A stretch of DNA of 64,000 bases, taken from Catellatospora vulcania. Lineage in GTDB: Bacteria; Actinomycetota; Actinomycetes; Mycobacteriales; Micromonosporaceae. This document shows positions 48,244-57,116 of the stretch, piece by piece. Position numbers and translations under genes: made by a program. The notes below the pieces were generated by a model. It saw only the letters and a program-made list of their open reading frames with translations. It was not told where the DNA came from and ran no database searches. The stretch covers positions 558,001-622,000 of the forward strand of contig NZ_WARX01000001.1 in assembly GCF_009720385.1 (NCBI RefSeq). The letters run 5' to 3'. Every line of letters begins with the position of its first letter. Positions within the stretch are counted from its first letter, which is position 1.

Positions 48244-49185
48244 TCAGCCGGCCAGCCACAGTGCGGGGGTGGTGGCGGGCTCCCAGCCGGACAGCGAGGT
48301 GTGCGCCTGGCGGCAGGAGTACACGACGCCCTGGTAGGTCACCCGGGCGCCGGTGGCGTAGCTGACGCCGGGCGCCCACGCCGGGTACGAGCCGGTCGGG
48401 CTGGGTGACGGGCTGCTGCTCGGCGAGGCCGGCGGGGACGCGCTGGGCGACCTGCTCGGCGACGGCGAGGCACTGGGTGGGGCGCTGGGCGACGCGCTCG
48501 GCGACGGCGGCGCGCTGGGCGACACCGACGGCGACGGGACGGTGTTGCCGAGCACCACGTCGGCGCACGAGTAGAACGCCTCCGGGCTGTCCGAGCGCTG
48601 CCAGATCATGTAGATCAGGTGGCGGCCGGGGTGCCCGGACGGGATGGTCCCGGCCAGGTTGTAGTAGCCGTCGGCGACCGCCGGGTTGGTGACGGTCAGG
48701 AACGGGCTGGCCTCCAGGTCGGCCCAGCGCAGCGGGGTGGCCGGGTTGTACCCGGGCCGGGTGATGTAGAGCTGCCAGGTGCCCAGGTGGGGGGCGGTGG
48801 CGCGGATCCGGAAGGTGTACGCCCCGGACGCCGGCAGCGTGGTCGTCGGCCAGTCGCTGCGGCCCAGGTCGAGCCCGGCGTACTTGGTGCGGTTGGCGCT
48901 GCACAGCTTGCCGTCGGGGATGATGCTGCGGTGCTGCCCGGCGGCGTTGGCGACGTTCACCTCGTTCCAGTCGTAGAGCGGCTGGGTGCCGCCGAGCGCG
49001 ACGACGGCCTTGCAGGCGTTGGTGTCGGGAGACTCGGGGCCTTCCAGGTAACACGTGTAGACCCGGCTGGCCGGCGTGGTCATGGTGCCGTGGCTCGACG
49101 CGGGCCCGGTCAGGGCGACGACGGCGAGGGTCGGGGCGAGGGCCAGCAGGGTCGTGGCGAGGGCAGCGCGGGTTGCGGCGCGCAT
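48244..49185 (-). CDS. Lytic polysaccharide monooxygenase, AA10, with C-terminal CBM5/12
   Basis: A 313-residue secreted copper enzyme. After the signal peptide (1-31) the mature protein begins at His32 (HGTMTTPASRVYTC), the N-terminal copper ligand. The second ligand is His133 in ATAPHLGTW. Four Cys positions fit the two disulfides usual in AA10. A Ser/Pro linker (about 215-265) leads to a CBM5/12 chitin/cellulose-binding module with YPAWAPGVSYATGARVTYQG and a terminal ALWLAG. GAGAGG precedes ATG 49185. The ~100-bp upstream region is unusually AT-rich for this window and probably holds the promoter. Confidence 0.94.
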   Translation of the reverse strand: MRAATRAALATTLLALAPTLAVVALTGPASSHGTMTTPASRVYTCYLEGPESPDTNACKAVVALGGTQPLYDWNEVNVANAAGQHRSIIPDGKLCSANRTKYAGLDLGRSDWPTTTLPASGAYTFRIRATAPHLGTWQLYITRPGYNPATPLRWADLEASPFLTVTNPAVADGYYNLAGTIPSGHPGRHLIYMIWQRSDSPEAFYSCADVVLGNTVPSPSVSPSAPPSPSASPSAPPSASPSPSRSPSASPPASPSSSPSPSPTGSYPAWAPGVSYATGARVTYQGVVYSCRQAHTSLSGWEPATTPALWLAG

Positions 49186-49285
49186 GCGTTCCACCTCTCT
49201 GTGGAAGTGTTCCAATAAGGAAACTTAACTAAGAGATGAATTTACGCCCCACGTCCATGACGATCAATGGGCTGCGCCCAGACCG

Positions 49286-50245
49286 TTACACGGCGGCGGA
49301 CGAGCCGCGCTGGGCGGCCAGCGCCAGCGAACGGTGCAGCAGTTTGCCGTCGCCGAGCAGGTGGCGCAGCTTCTTCTCCAGTCCGGCGATGGGCACCAGG
49401 TTCTGCGGGGCGCGGGGGTCCTTGTAGGGCAGGGAGGCGAAGCGGGGGATCGTCGCCGTCGACAGCTCGGCCAGCGAGACGGCCTGGTGCTCGGGCACCT
49501 CGGCCGAGCACTCCACCCGCACGATGCCCGCCCAGGGGGAACTGCCGCCGTGGGGCAGGCGCATGTACCAGGTCAACCGCTCGAACGCGCCCGTGATCCG
49601 GAAGACCGGGGTGCGCTCGGCGGGGCGCAGCGCGGCGACGACGCTGATCAGCCGGTCCGGGAGGTACTGCTTCTGCTGGGTCTTGATGTAGCCCAGGGTG
49701 CGCGGCAGAGCGTCGCGGCTGCGCAGCGGCCCGTCGACGATCAGCAGGTCACCGTCCTCGCGCAGCTGCTGGGATACCTTGATCTCCAACTCGGTGAGCG
49801 CCGCCTGCACCCGGTTGGACAGGTCGGCCTCGTCCGCGCCGATGACGGACTGCGCCTGGTAGTGGGCGGCTCGTCCGGCGTCCACGTCGGACGGACGTTC
49901 CGCGGAGGTGAAGAGCCTGCGCTCGACCTTCACGCCGGTGACGCTGGCCCCGGACGAGCGCTCGCAGCGCACCACCCCGGCGGCGTAGGAGCAGGCCAGA
50001 CCGGGGCGGGTGACCCCGTCGTGGTCCTCGATCCAGAGCCGGGCGTCGGTGCGGCGCACACCGTCGACGAGCAGCACCACGTCGGGTGCGCGTACGCCCG
50101 GCGGGGTCTCCAGGGGTCGCCAGTCCGCCGCCGGCAGCTCGATCTCGGCGTCGAGCTTGGCGCTGCTGGCCTCGGCGGGCCCCCGGTCCGCGCCGTCGAG
50201 GCTGGCGCCGAAGCCGGGATCCCAGGCGTCCACATGGAACTTCAT
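49286..50245 (-). CDS. nurA: NurA-like nuclease, partner of HerA
   Basis: A 319-residue protein and last gene of the herA-sbcD-sbcC unit. It has the NurA-type Asp motif VVLLVDGVRRTDARLW (about residues 56-71), a second acidic motif LLIVDGPLRSRD (about 168-179), a following GYIKTQQKQYLP with the conserved Lys, and WAGIVRVECSAEVP near the C-terminus. These match the NurA 5'-3' exonuclease fold, whose members form a complex with the HerA hexamer and resect DNA ends. The assignment rests on motifs plus gene context, since overall similarity to archaeal NurA cannot be measured here. Confidence 0.75.
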   Translation of the reverse strand: MKFHVDAWDPGFGASLDGADRGPAEASSAKLDAEIELPAADWRPLETPPGVRAPDVVLLVDGVRRTDARLWIEDHDGVTRPGLACSYAAGVVRCERSSGASVTGVKVERRLFTSAERPSDVDAGRAAHYQAQSVIGADEADLSNRVQAALTELEIKVSQQLREDGDLLIVDGPLRSRDALPRTLGYIKTQQKQYLPDRLISVVAALRPAERTPVFRITGAFERLTWYMRLPHGGSSPWAGIVRVECSAEVPEHQAVSLAELSTATIPRFASLPYKDPRAPQNLVPIAGLEKKLRHLLGDGKLLHRSLALAAQRGSSAAV

Positions 50246-50268
50246 GAGATCTGTCTACCAGCTCTCGT

Positions 50269-52746
50269 CTATCCGACCCGCTCCACGCGGGCCGTGCGGG
50301 CGTCCTTGCTGATCTCGAAACGGACCGGGATGCGCTCGGCCAGGGCCTGGACGTGCGTCACCACGCCGACCATGCGATCGCCGGTGGCGGCGAGGTTTTC
50401 CAGCGTGGCGGCCACCGTGTCCAGAGTGGACGCGTCCAATGTGCCGAAGCCCTCGTCGAGCATGATGGACTCCAGGCTCGCCGTCGGCGACAGGCCGCCG
50501 AGCTGGTCGGCGAGTGCGAGCGCGAGCGCCAGCGAGGCCTGGAACGTCTCGCCGCCGGACAGCGTGCGCACGGTGCGCCGCAGCCCCGCGTCGTGGTGGT
50601 CGACCACGAAGAACTCGCGGTCCTCGTGGATCAGGTCGTACTGCCCCGAGGACAGCTCGCGCAGGATCGCCGACGCCCCGTCGACCAGCGCGTCGAGCGC
50701 CTCCTGCAGCAGCCAGGCCTCGAAGTTGTTGGCCCGCAGGTGCGTGGCCAGCGCCGTGGCCACCTGCCGGTCGGTCTCGATCACGGCCCGCTGCGCGCGC
50801 AGCGCCTCGGCCTGGGCGCGCCGCTCCAGCAGCAGGTCCCGGGCGGCGGCCATGCGCTCCACGGTCACCGTGGCGGCCCGCAGGTGCTCCCCGGCCCCGG
50901 GGCGGGGCAGGTCGGCGGCGGCGAACAGCTCGTCGAGCCGATTCACCAGGGCTGCCGTGTGCTCGCGGGCCTGGACCAGGCGGGCCCGTTCGCCGTCGCG
51001 GGCGGCCTGGGCTGCCGAGGACTGCTCCCGGGCCCAGCCGTCGAGGGCACGCCAGGCGGCCGCCAGGTCGTCGCGGTCCGCGGCGGGCGGGGCCAGCACG
51101 GCGACGGTGTCGCGGGCCGTGTCGAACGAGCGCCAGCCGGCGGTGAGCCGGTCCTGGGCCTGCTGCGCGACCGCAGCAGCCCGCCGCTGGGTCTCGCGTG
51201 CGGTACGCAGCGCTGCCGTCGCCATGCTCAGTTCGCGCCGCAGCGCCTCGGACGCGGTCAGCTGCTCACGCAGCTTCGGCACCGGTGCGGCCCCGTGCAG
51301 CACCCGGGCCACCTCGGCGGCACGCACCCCGAGCTGCTCGCGCTGCGCGGACGCCTTCGCGTGCCGCACGCTCGCCTCGTTGACCTTGCGGTCGAGCTGC
51401 TCACGCCCGGCGCGGGCGGTGGTCACGGACTGCTCGGCCTGCTCCACGACCTTCTTGGCGGCGGTCATCGCGGGCTGGTCGGGCATGGCCGGCACGATCG
51501 CGACGTGCTGGGTGCAGACGGGGCAGTCGTGCCCGGCCTTCAGGTCCCGGCGCAGCCAGGCGGCTCGGTCGGAGGTCTGCGCCGCCTGCAGGGCCTGCTG
51601 CGCCTCGGCCAGCGCCCGCTCGGCCTGGCTCTGGCGGGCGACGGCGGTCTGCTGCGCGCCGAGCGCGGAGTCGTGCAGCTGCTGGGCCTGCGACGCGGCG
51701 GCGTCCAGCTCGGCGAGCTGGGTGCGCAGGCGCGACGATTCGGCGTGCGCCTCCAGCAGGCCGCGCAGCACCGTCGGGTCGGCGGCCGCCTCCAGCTGGG
51801 CGCGGACCTTCTCCTCCGACTCCTCGGCGGCGCCGACCGCGATCGCGGCGTCCTGCGCGGCGGCCGCCGCGGTGCGGGCCGTCTCGGCCAGCGTGGTCAC
51901 CCCGGCGGGCGCGACGACCGAGGTCAGCACGCGCAGCCGCTGCTCGGCGGCGGTCGCCTCCGCGCCGACCTGCTCGACCCGGCGCTGCGCCTCGAACAGC
52001 TCCGGCAGCGCGGCGTCGACGTCGGCGGCCAGCTTGCGGGCCTGCTCGACGCGCCGCTCGGCGGCTTCGAGGGCCTCGTCGGAGGCGGCCGCGGTGAGTT
52101 CGTTGAGCACTGGCTCGGTCGCGGCGAGTTTCGCGTTGGCCTCGCCGACCAGCGTGGCGGCCTTCTCCCGGATCTTCTCGTACACGTCCAGGCCCAGCAG
52201 GCGGACCAGGATCTCCTGCCGCTCCGCGGGCCGGGCGTGCAGGAACGCCGCGAACTCGCCCTGCGGCAGCACCACACACTTGATGAACTGGTCGTACGGC
52301 AGCCCCACCACGTCCGCGATCGCGTGGTCCAGCTCGCTGGGGGTGCCCGCGAGCGCCTCACCCAGCTCGTCCAGCAGGTCTTCGCCGTCCAGGCTGGACG
52401 CGTCGAAGCCCGGGGTCAGCGCCTGCAGTCCCGCAGCCCGGGTCGCCACCCGGCCCTTGCCGTCGCGGCGCACCACCCGCGTCGCCGCGTACCGGGTGCC
52501 GGCGGCCTCGAAGATGAGCCGCACCGCGGCCTCGGATGCCGACGGGGCGAGCGCGTGCGCGACGCTGCGGCCGCCGCCCCAGCGCGGGGCGGTGCCGTAC
52601 AGCGCGAAGCAGATCGCGTCGAGCAGCGTCGACTTGCCCGAGCCGGTCGGGCCGACCAGCGCGAAGAAGTCGCAGTCGGTCAGGTCGACCGTGGTCGGCT
52701 CCCGGAAGACGGTGAAGCCGCGCAGGTCCAGTCGCAGCGGCCTCAT
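50269..52746 (-). CDS. sbcC: SMC-like exonuclease subunit SbcC (Rad50 homologue)
   Basis: An 825-residue SbcC/Rad50 protein. Walker A is GPTGSGKST at the N-terminus (after LRGFTVFREPTTVDL). Two long Ala/Glu/Arg-rich coiled-coil arms flank the zinc hook CPVC (residues 408-411). The C-terminal lobe has the signature LSGGE and Walker B with LDEGFGTLD. It is shorter than E. coli SbcC (about 1,050 residues), mostly in the coiled coils. With SbcD it forms the ATP-gated nuclease for blocked or hairpin DNA ends. ATG 52746 lies 73 nt after the sbcD stop. Confidence 0.95.
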   Translation of the reverse strand: MRPLRLDLRGFTVFREPTTVDLTDCDFFALVGPTGSGKSTLLDAICFALYGTAPRWGGGRSVAHALAPSASEAAVRLIFEAAGTRYAATRVVRRDGKGRVATRAAGLQALTPGFDASSLDGEDLLDELGEALAGTPSELDHAIADVVGLPYDQFIKCVVLPQGEFAAFLHARPAERQEILVRLLGLDVYEKIREKAATLVGEANAKLAATEPVLNELTAAASDEALEAAERRVEQARKLAADVDAALPELFEAQRRVEQVGAEATAAEQRLRVLTSVVAPAGVTTLAETARTAAAAAQDAAIAVGAAEESEEKVRAQLEAAADPTVLRGLLEAHAESSRLRTQLAELDAAASQAQQLHDSALGAQQTAVARQSQAERALAEAQQALQAAQTSDRAAWLRRDLKAGHDCPVCTQHVAIVPAMPDQPAMTAAKKVVEQAEQSVTTARAGREQLDRKVNEASVRHAKASAQREQLGVRAAEVARVLHGAAPVPKLREQLTASEALRRELSMATAALRTARETQRRAAAVAQQAQDRLTAGWRSFDTARDTVAVLAPPAADRDDLAAAWRALDGWAREQSSAAQAARDGERARLVQAREHTAALVNRLDELFAAADLPRPGAGEHLRAATVTVERMAAARDLLLERRAQAEALRAQRAVIETDRQVATALATHLRANNFEAWLLQEALDALVDGASAILRELSSGQYDLIHEDREFFVVDHHDAGLRRTVRTLSGGETFQASLALALALADQLGGLSPTASLESIMLDEGFGTLDASTLDTVAATLENLAATGDRMVGVVTHVQALAERIPVRFEISKDARTARVERVG

Positions 52747-52819
52747 GCCCGGACCCTCCTCGTCGTTCCCGCGCCCCGTCGCCCGGCGGGAGCCGCGCCC
52801 CGGCGCGCAAGCCGCCCGC

Positions 52820-53983
52820 TCATCCGGCCACCTCCGTGTAAAGGCGCTCGAACAGGCTCTTGGTCGCGGCGTCCTCGTGCCCGCGGTGGGTCAGGTAGTC
52901 CGAGAACAGCTCCGGCGCGCTGCGCCCCGAGCGTTGTGGCCGGGCGTTGCGGGTCGCCGCGTCGGGCAGCACCGACGGGTCCACCCGGATCTCCAGCGCC
53001 CGCGGATACAGCTCCTGCACCTGCTCACGCAGCCCGGCGCGGGGCGGCTCGGCGACGTACACCCGCAGCCAGGCCTCGTCCTCGCCCTGCGTCTCGGCCT
53101 GTGCGGTCAGCTCCTCGAGCGTGCCGCGCAGCGTGCGCAGCGGGGTGACGCTGGGCAGCTCCACGGTGCGGGCCTGCGCCGACGTCTGCGCGGTCACCTC
53201 GACCATGGTCACGCTGGGGCGGTTCTCCTGCTCGCCGAAGTCGACCGCGATCGGGGAGCCGCTGTAGCGGACCGGGCAGGCCCCCGGCAGCAGCTGCGCC
53301 CGGTGCAGGTGGCCCAGCGCCACGTAGTGCGCGTTGCTCGGGAACACCGACGACGGCACGGCATAGCCGAGGATGCAGTGCGCGTCGCGCTCGCCGCCGC
53401 CCATGGTGCCGCCGACCACGGTCAGGTGCGCGGTGAGCAGGTTGACCGTCTTCGGGTCGGCGAACGCCTGCTCCGCCAGCCGCGACATCAGCCGCGCCAG
53501 GTGGTCGGCGTACGTCGCCTGCGCCTCCGCCTCGGTGAGGTCGAACATCTCCAGCGCGCGTACGGCATACCGCTGGGACAGGAACGGCAGCGCGACACAG
53601 CGCCACTCCTCACCGCCCCGGGTGGTGCCGGAGACGATGTGGTCGGCCGGGTTCTCGCTGATCCGGCCGCGCAGGATGATGCCCGCCGCGTCGGCCCAGG
53701 AGCGCAGCGCGTCCAGCGCCGCGCCGTTGTCGTGGTTGCCCGCGATGGCCAGCACCTGCGCCCCGGTGGCGCGCAGCGCGCTCAGCGCCCGGGTCACGAT
53801 CTTCGTGGCCTCCGGCGACGGCGCGGCCACGTCGAACAGGTCACCGGCGACGATGATCAGGTCGGGCTGCTCGGCCTGGGCGATCTGGACCACCGCGTGC
53901 AGCGCGGCGATCTGCTCCCCGGTGCGGGAGCGGCCCTTGAGCACCTTGCCGACATGCCAGTCGGAGGTGTGCAGAATCCGCAT
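52820..53983 (-). CDS. sbcD: Exonuclease subunit SbcD (Mre11 homologue)
   Basis: A 387-residue metallophosphoesterase. The dimetal motifs are present in order: ILHTSDWHVGK, VAGDLFD, AGNHDN and, further on, LTAHLTVVGG and YVALGHLHRAQ. The C-terminal capping domain has YSGSPIAVDFGE. It supplies the 3'-5' exonuclease and endonuclease activity of the SbcCD complex. It starts 15 nt after the herA stop, so the two are co-transcribed. Confidence 0.96.
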   Translation of the reverse strand: MRILHTSDWHVGKVLKGRSRTGEQIAALHAVVQIAQAEQPDLIIVAGDLFDVAAPSPEATKIVTRALSALRATGAQVLAIAGNHDNGAALDALRSWADAAGIILRGRISENPADHIVSGTTRGGEEWRCVALPFLSQRYAVRALEMFDLTEAEAQATYADHLARLMSRLAEQAFADPKTVNLLTAHLTVVGGTMGGGERDAHCILGYAVPSSVFPSNAHYVALGHLHRAQLLPGACPVRYSGSPIAVDFGEQENRPSVTMVEVTAQTSAQARTVELPSVTPLRTLRGTLEELTAQAETQGEDEAWLRVYVAEPPRAGLREQVQELYPRALEIRVDPSVLPDAATRNARPQRSGRSAPELFSDYLTHRGHEDAATKSLFERLYTEVAG

Positions 53984-53998
53984 TCGCCAGTCCTCGCC

Positions 53999-55750
53999 TT
54001 AGAAGGGGATCTCGTCGTCGGCCATGCCGTTGCGCGCGCCCGAGCCGACCACCGCGAACGGGTCGGTGGCGCTGACCATGCTGGCCAGCGTCGCCCGCGG
54101 CGCGGGGCCGGCCTCGCTCGGCCGGGTCGCCCAGGCCGGGAACGGGAACTCCACGGCCAGCGGCACCGGGATCTCCGGCTGGCCCACGAACATGGTGCCG
54201 GGCTTGGCCAGCAGCACCCGCTGGCGCTGCGCGGGCGGCAGGAAGCCGTACTCCGGCCGGCCCGCCTCGGCCGGGTCCAGCCGGCCGACGACCCGGATCG
54301 CCGAGTTGGCGACGATGCGCCGCTCCACTTCCGAGGCGGTCTGCTGCGCGCCGATCAGCACCACGCCCAGCGAGCGGCCGCGCTCGGCGATGTCGAGCAG
54401 CACGTCCTTGATCGGGCTGGAGCCGTCGCGCGGGGCGTACTTGTTCAGCTCGTCGAGCACCACGAACAGCAGCGGCTTGGGGCTGCCGGCCTTCTCCTTG
54501 CGCTCGAACTCGGTCTTCAGCGTCACACCGACCACGAAGCGCTGCGCCCGGTCCGGCAGGTTGTGCAGGTCGACGACGGTGACCTGGGCGCTCTCGGCGG
54601 TGGAGATGCTGTGCGCGCGGCGTTCGGGCAGGTCGCCGCGGATCAGCCGGGCCAGGTCGCGCTTGCTGTTGATCAGCCGCCGGGCGAACGCGTTGATCGT
54701 GCCGATGCCGACCGAGCTGCCCGACCAGGCGCCCCGGGTGTCCTCGTCGTTGAGCTGCTCGACCAGGTAGTCGACGAGCTGCTCGTAGCTGTTGATCCGG
54801 AAGCCGTCGAGGGTGATGCCGCCGTCGGTGGGCACCGCGTTCTTGGCCAGCTGCGCGGTGACCGAGTGCACCACCATCGTGTACTGCTGACGTTCGTCGT
54901 CGGCGTCGGCGAACACGTACGGCAGCAGCCGGTCGGTGCAGAACTGCGCCAGCGTCCAGTAGAACGGGTCCACGCCGGTGAGCCGGCTGGCCACGTCGGG
55001 GCTGCCCGTGGGGTCCCCGGCCCGTGCCGGGGCGAACACGCTCACCTGCGGGAACGGCGCGGCCTCCAGGCCGAGCTTGTGGTACTGCGCGCGGGTGCGC
55101 TCGTCCAGGCGGGTGTTCTGGTGGTCGAGGAACAGCAGGTCCTCGCCCTTGACGTTGAAGATGAGCGCCTTGGTGTTGACCGCGTCGCCACCGAACACGC
55201 CGGAGCGGAACACGGAGTAGAGCAGGAAGGTCGCGAAGCTGGTCTTCGTCGCGACGCCCGAGATGCCCGAGATGGACACGTGCGCGCCCCGGCTGCCGTC
55301 GAGGAAGTCGGCGTTGAGGTAGACCGGCTGGCCGTCGCGGCCGGTGCCGATCGGCAGGCGGCGGTGCATGCGGTCGAACGACAGCGCACTGTCGCGGGAA
55401 GCCCCCTGGGCCCGGAACGCGACCGCGCCGGGCAGCGGCGGCACGTACACCTCGGGCTCGACCCGGGTCACCGTGACCTCGGCCGCCTCCTGCACCTGCG
55501 CGGGCAGCATGCCCTCGGCGATGGCGAACACGTCGGAGTCGAAGCTCGCGCCCTCGTGGCGGGCCCGCACGCTGGTCACCACTCCGGCGATGGTGACCAT
55601 GCCGATGTCGGGCAGTGGCCGCTGGGTCACCACCACATCGTCCAGCTGCAGGTATGACCCTTCGGCGACCGCGACCCAGAAGGTCAGCGGACTCGCGTCC
55701 TCGGTGCCCAGCACCCGCCCGACCGGGGTTCCCGGCTGCTCCTCGCTCAC
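53999..55750 (-). CDS. herA: HerA-like DNA translocase (HAS barrel, FtsK/HerA ATPase)
   Basis: A 583-residue ATPase of the HerA-FtsK superfamily. The N-terminal HAS-barrel (PVGRVLGTEDASPLTFWVAV...) is followed by a Walker A variant GISGVATKTS, Walker B LLFVVLDELNKYAP and the sensor Gln in GAQQTASEVERR. HerA hexamers move duplex DNA to the NurA nuclease during end resection. GTG 55750 with an AGGG ribosome site is preferred; an in-frame GTG at 55786 is possible. It is the first gene of the unit herA-sbcD-sbcC-nurA, the gene set and order known from thermophilic archaea. Confidence 0.9.
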   Translation of the reverse strand: MSEEQPGTPVGRVLGTEDASPLTFWVAVAEGSYLQLDDVVVTQRPLPDIGMVTIAGVVTSVRARHEGASFDSDVFAIAEGMLPAQVQEAAEVTVTRVEPEVYVPPLPGAVAFRAQGASRDSALSFDRMHRRLPIGTGRDGQPVYLNADFLDGSRGAHVSISGISGVATKTSFATFLLYSVFRSGVFGGDAVNTKALIFNVKGEDLLFLDHQNTRLDERTRAQYHKLGLEAAPFPQVSVFAPARAGDPTGSPDVASRLTGVDPFYWTLAQFCTDRLLPYVFADADDERQQYTMVVHSVTAQLAKNAVPTDGGITLDGFRINSYEQLVDYLVEQLNDEDTRGAWSGSSVGIGTINAFARRLINSKRDLARLIRGDLPERRAHSISTAESAQVTVVDLHNLPDRAQRFVVGVTLKTEFERKEKAGSPKPLLFVVLDELNKYAPRDGSSPIKDVLLDIAERGRSLGVVLIGAQQTASEVERRIVANSAIRVVGRLDPAEAGRPEYGFLPPAQRQRVLLAKPGTMFVGQPEIPVPLAVEFPFPAWATRPSEAGPAPRATLASMVSATDPFAVVGSGARNGMADDEIPF

Positions 55751-55878
55751 CCGCAGAACCCTAGCGGTCACCAACGACAAACCCACCTCTCTCGCGCCCC
55801 GACAGTGACCAGCCCCCTCCCCGTGTCACCACCCCGACACCCCGCCGCCCCGCTCACCCGCTCCCGGCCACGCCGGTC

Positions 55879-55943
55879 ATGATCGCTGTTTCGTGTCGGA
55901 AAGCGAGGTCCAGCCCTACTTTCTGACACGAAGCAGCGATCAT
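55879..55943. repeat. Intergenic inverted repeat with 19-bp arms
   Basis: ATGATCGCTGTTTCGTGTC (55879-55897) pairs with 55925-55943 with one G-T mismatch around a 27-nt centre. It lies upstream of herA and downstream of the membrane-sensor gene. A single arm recurs at 47293-47311, so it is probably a dispersed element. Confidence 0.65.
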
Positions 55944-56039
55944 GGCCGGAAGCGGCGACCGTGGCGCGCGGTCAGGCGAGCGTGACGCGATCAGGCGATC
56001 TCGGTGTGGCCGTCGGCCGGGCCGATGGCCGCGAGGCGG

Positions 56040-57116
56040 TCAGGGTCGGTCCTTGCCGGGGATGACTTCGACTACCCAGGTGCCGGTGACGTTGCGTGGG
56101 GTGACGGTCAGGGTTACCCGGGAGCCGAGGGTGGGCGGGGTGAAGCCGACGACGTCCGGCAGGGGGCGGTAGGTCGCGGTCTGCCAGTAGACGCCGGCCT
56201 CGCCGGTCTCGTAGTTCCACCAGGTCGGCGATTCCACCTCGACGCCGTCGAGCGAGATGCCGAGAGTGCCGGGGGTCTGTGAGCGCAGACGCAGGTCGTA
56301 GCGGTCCTGCCAGACGATGGTGACGCTCATCGGGCGCAGCGGGTCGGCGGGGTCGCTGCGCAGCCACAGGTGCTCCTCCTCGGGCGCCTGGTCTACCCCG
56401 CCCATGACGAACACGCCCTCGAAGTCGACGACCGGGCGCAGGGTGGCGGGCCGGGCGGGCAGCGGGTAGTCGGCGTACGCCAGGTGCTCGCCGACGGCGA
56501 CGCTCAGCCACGCGGTCGGCGGCACCGGGAAGTGCTCGTTCCTCTGCTCCTGGTCGCGCCAGACGACCATGCCCGTCGCGGTCATCGTGAGGGTGGCCGG
56601 CGTACCGGTGCGCACGCCGAATTCCGCGGCCGTTGCCTGGTGGTCCGGCCACGAGACGCTGCTGCTGCCGTTGCCGCCGCAGGTGCCGCCGTGGTTGGGG
56701 TGGCCGTTGACCGTCATCTCGTATTCCAGCGCGCCGTCCGCCGCCCCGGTGCCGCAGCGGAAGAAGAGGCGCAGGTCCGTCGTCGTCGGGGTCCAGGTGA
56801 TGGTCACCGACGTCGTGCCCGGCGCGGACTTCGCGGCGGCCACCACATGGGCGCCGACGGCGTACTCCGGGAAGCCCTCGACAAGGCGCGGTAGCGGGCT
56901 CGGGGTGACCGCGGGTTCGGGGGCGCTGCGCAGGGCGGGCGTCACGCCGTACCCGATGAGGACCAGCGCGACCACCGCGGCGAGCGCGCCACCGACGGTC
57001 ATCCGGCGGCGGCGGCGCGTGGCGATCCGGCCCTGCACCTCGTCCAGCCGCAGGTGCTGGCTGAGACCGGTGGGCGGCGCGGAGCGGTCGTCCAGCAGCT
57101 CCTTCAGGTCGATCAT
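56040..57116 (-). CDS. Membrane-anchored sensor protein, separate partner of the SigE-family sigma factor
   Basis: A 358-residue protein that corresponds to the C-terminal half of the three fused sigma proteins. A cytoplasmic segment (1-38) includes LDEVQGRIATRRRRR, matching the fused linker. One transmembrane helix (about 40-58) precedes an extracytoplasmic domain with TITWTPTTTDLRLFFRC, the Cys pair 120/145, QTPGTLGISLDGVEV and a terminal VTPRNVTGTWVVEVIP. ATG 57116 overlaps the sigma stop by 4 nt (ATGA). It may act as an anti-sigma factor with its short cytoplasmic tail. No zinc-binding anti-sigma motif is visible. Confidence 0.85.
   Translation of the reverse strand: MIDLKELLDDRSAPPTGLSQHLRLDEVQGRIATRRRRRMTVGGALAAVVALVLIGYGVTPALRSAPEPAVTPSPLPRLVEGFPEYAVGAHVVAAAKSAPGTTSVTITWTPTTTDLRLFFRCGTGAADGALEYEMTVNGHPNHGGTCGGNGSSSVSWPDHQATAAEFGVRTGTPATLTMTATGMVVWRDQEQRNEHFPVPPTAWLSVAVGEHLAYADYPLPARPATLRPVVDFEGVFVMGGVDQAPEEEHLWLRSDPADPLRPMSVTIVWQDRYDLRLRSQTPGTLGISLDGVEVESPTWWNYETGEAGVYWQTATYRPLPDVVGFTPPTLGSRVTLTVTPRNVTGTWVVEVIPGKDRP

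Noticed and set aside
49334-55657. A 2,107-codon open frame on the + strand
   Set aside because: It is antisense to the herA-sbcD-sbcC-nurA operon, whose products have clear motifs. Long antisense frames are common in very GC-rich DNA; the translation is low-complexity and matches no family.
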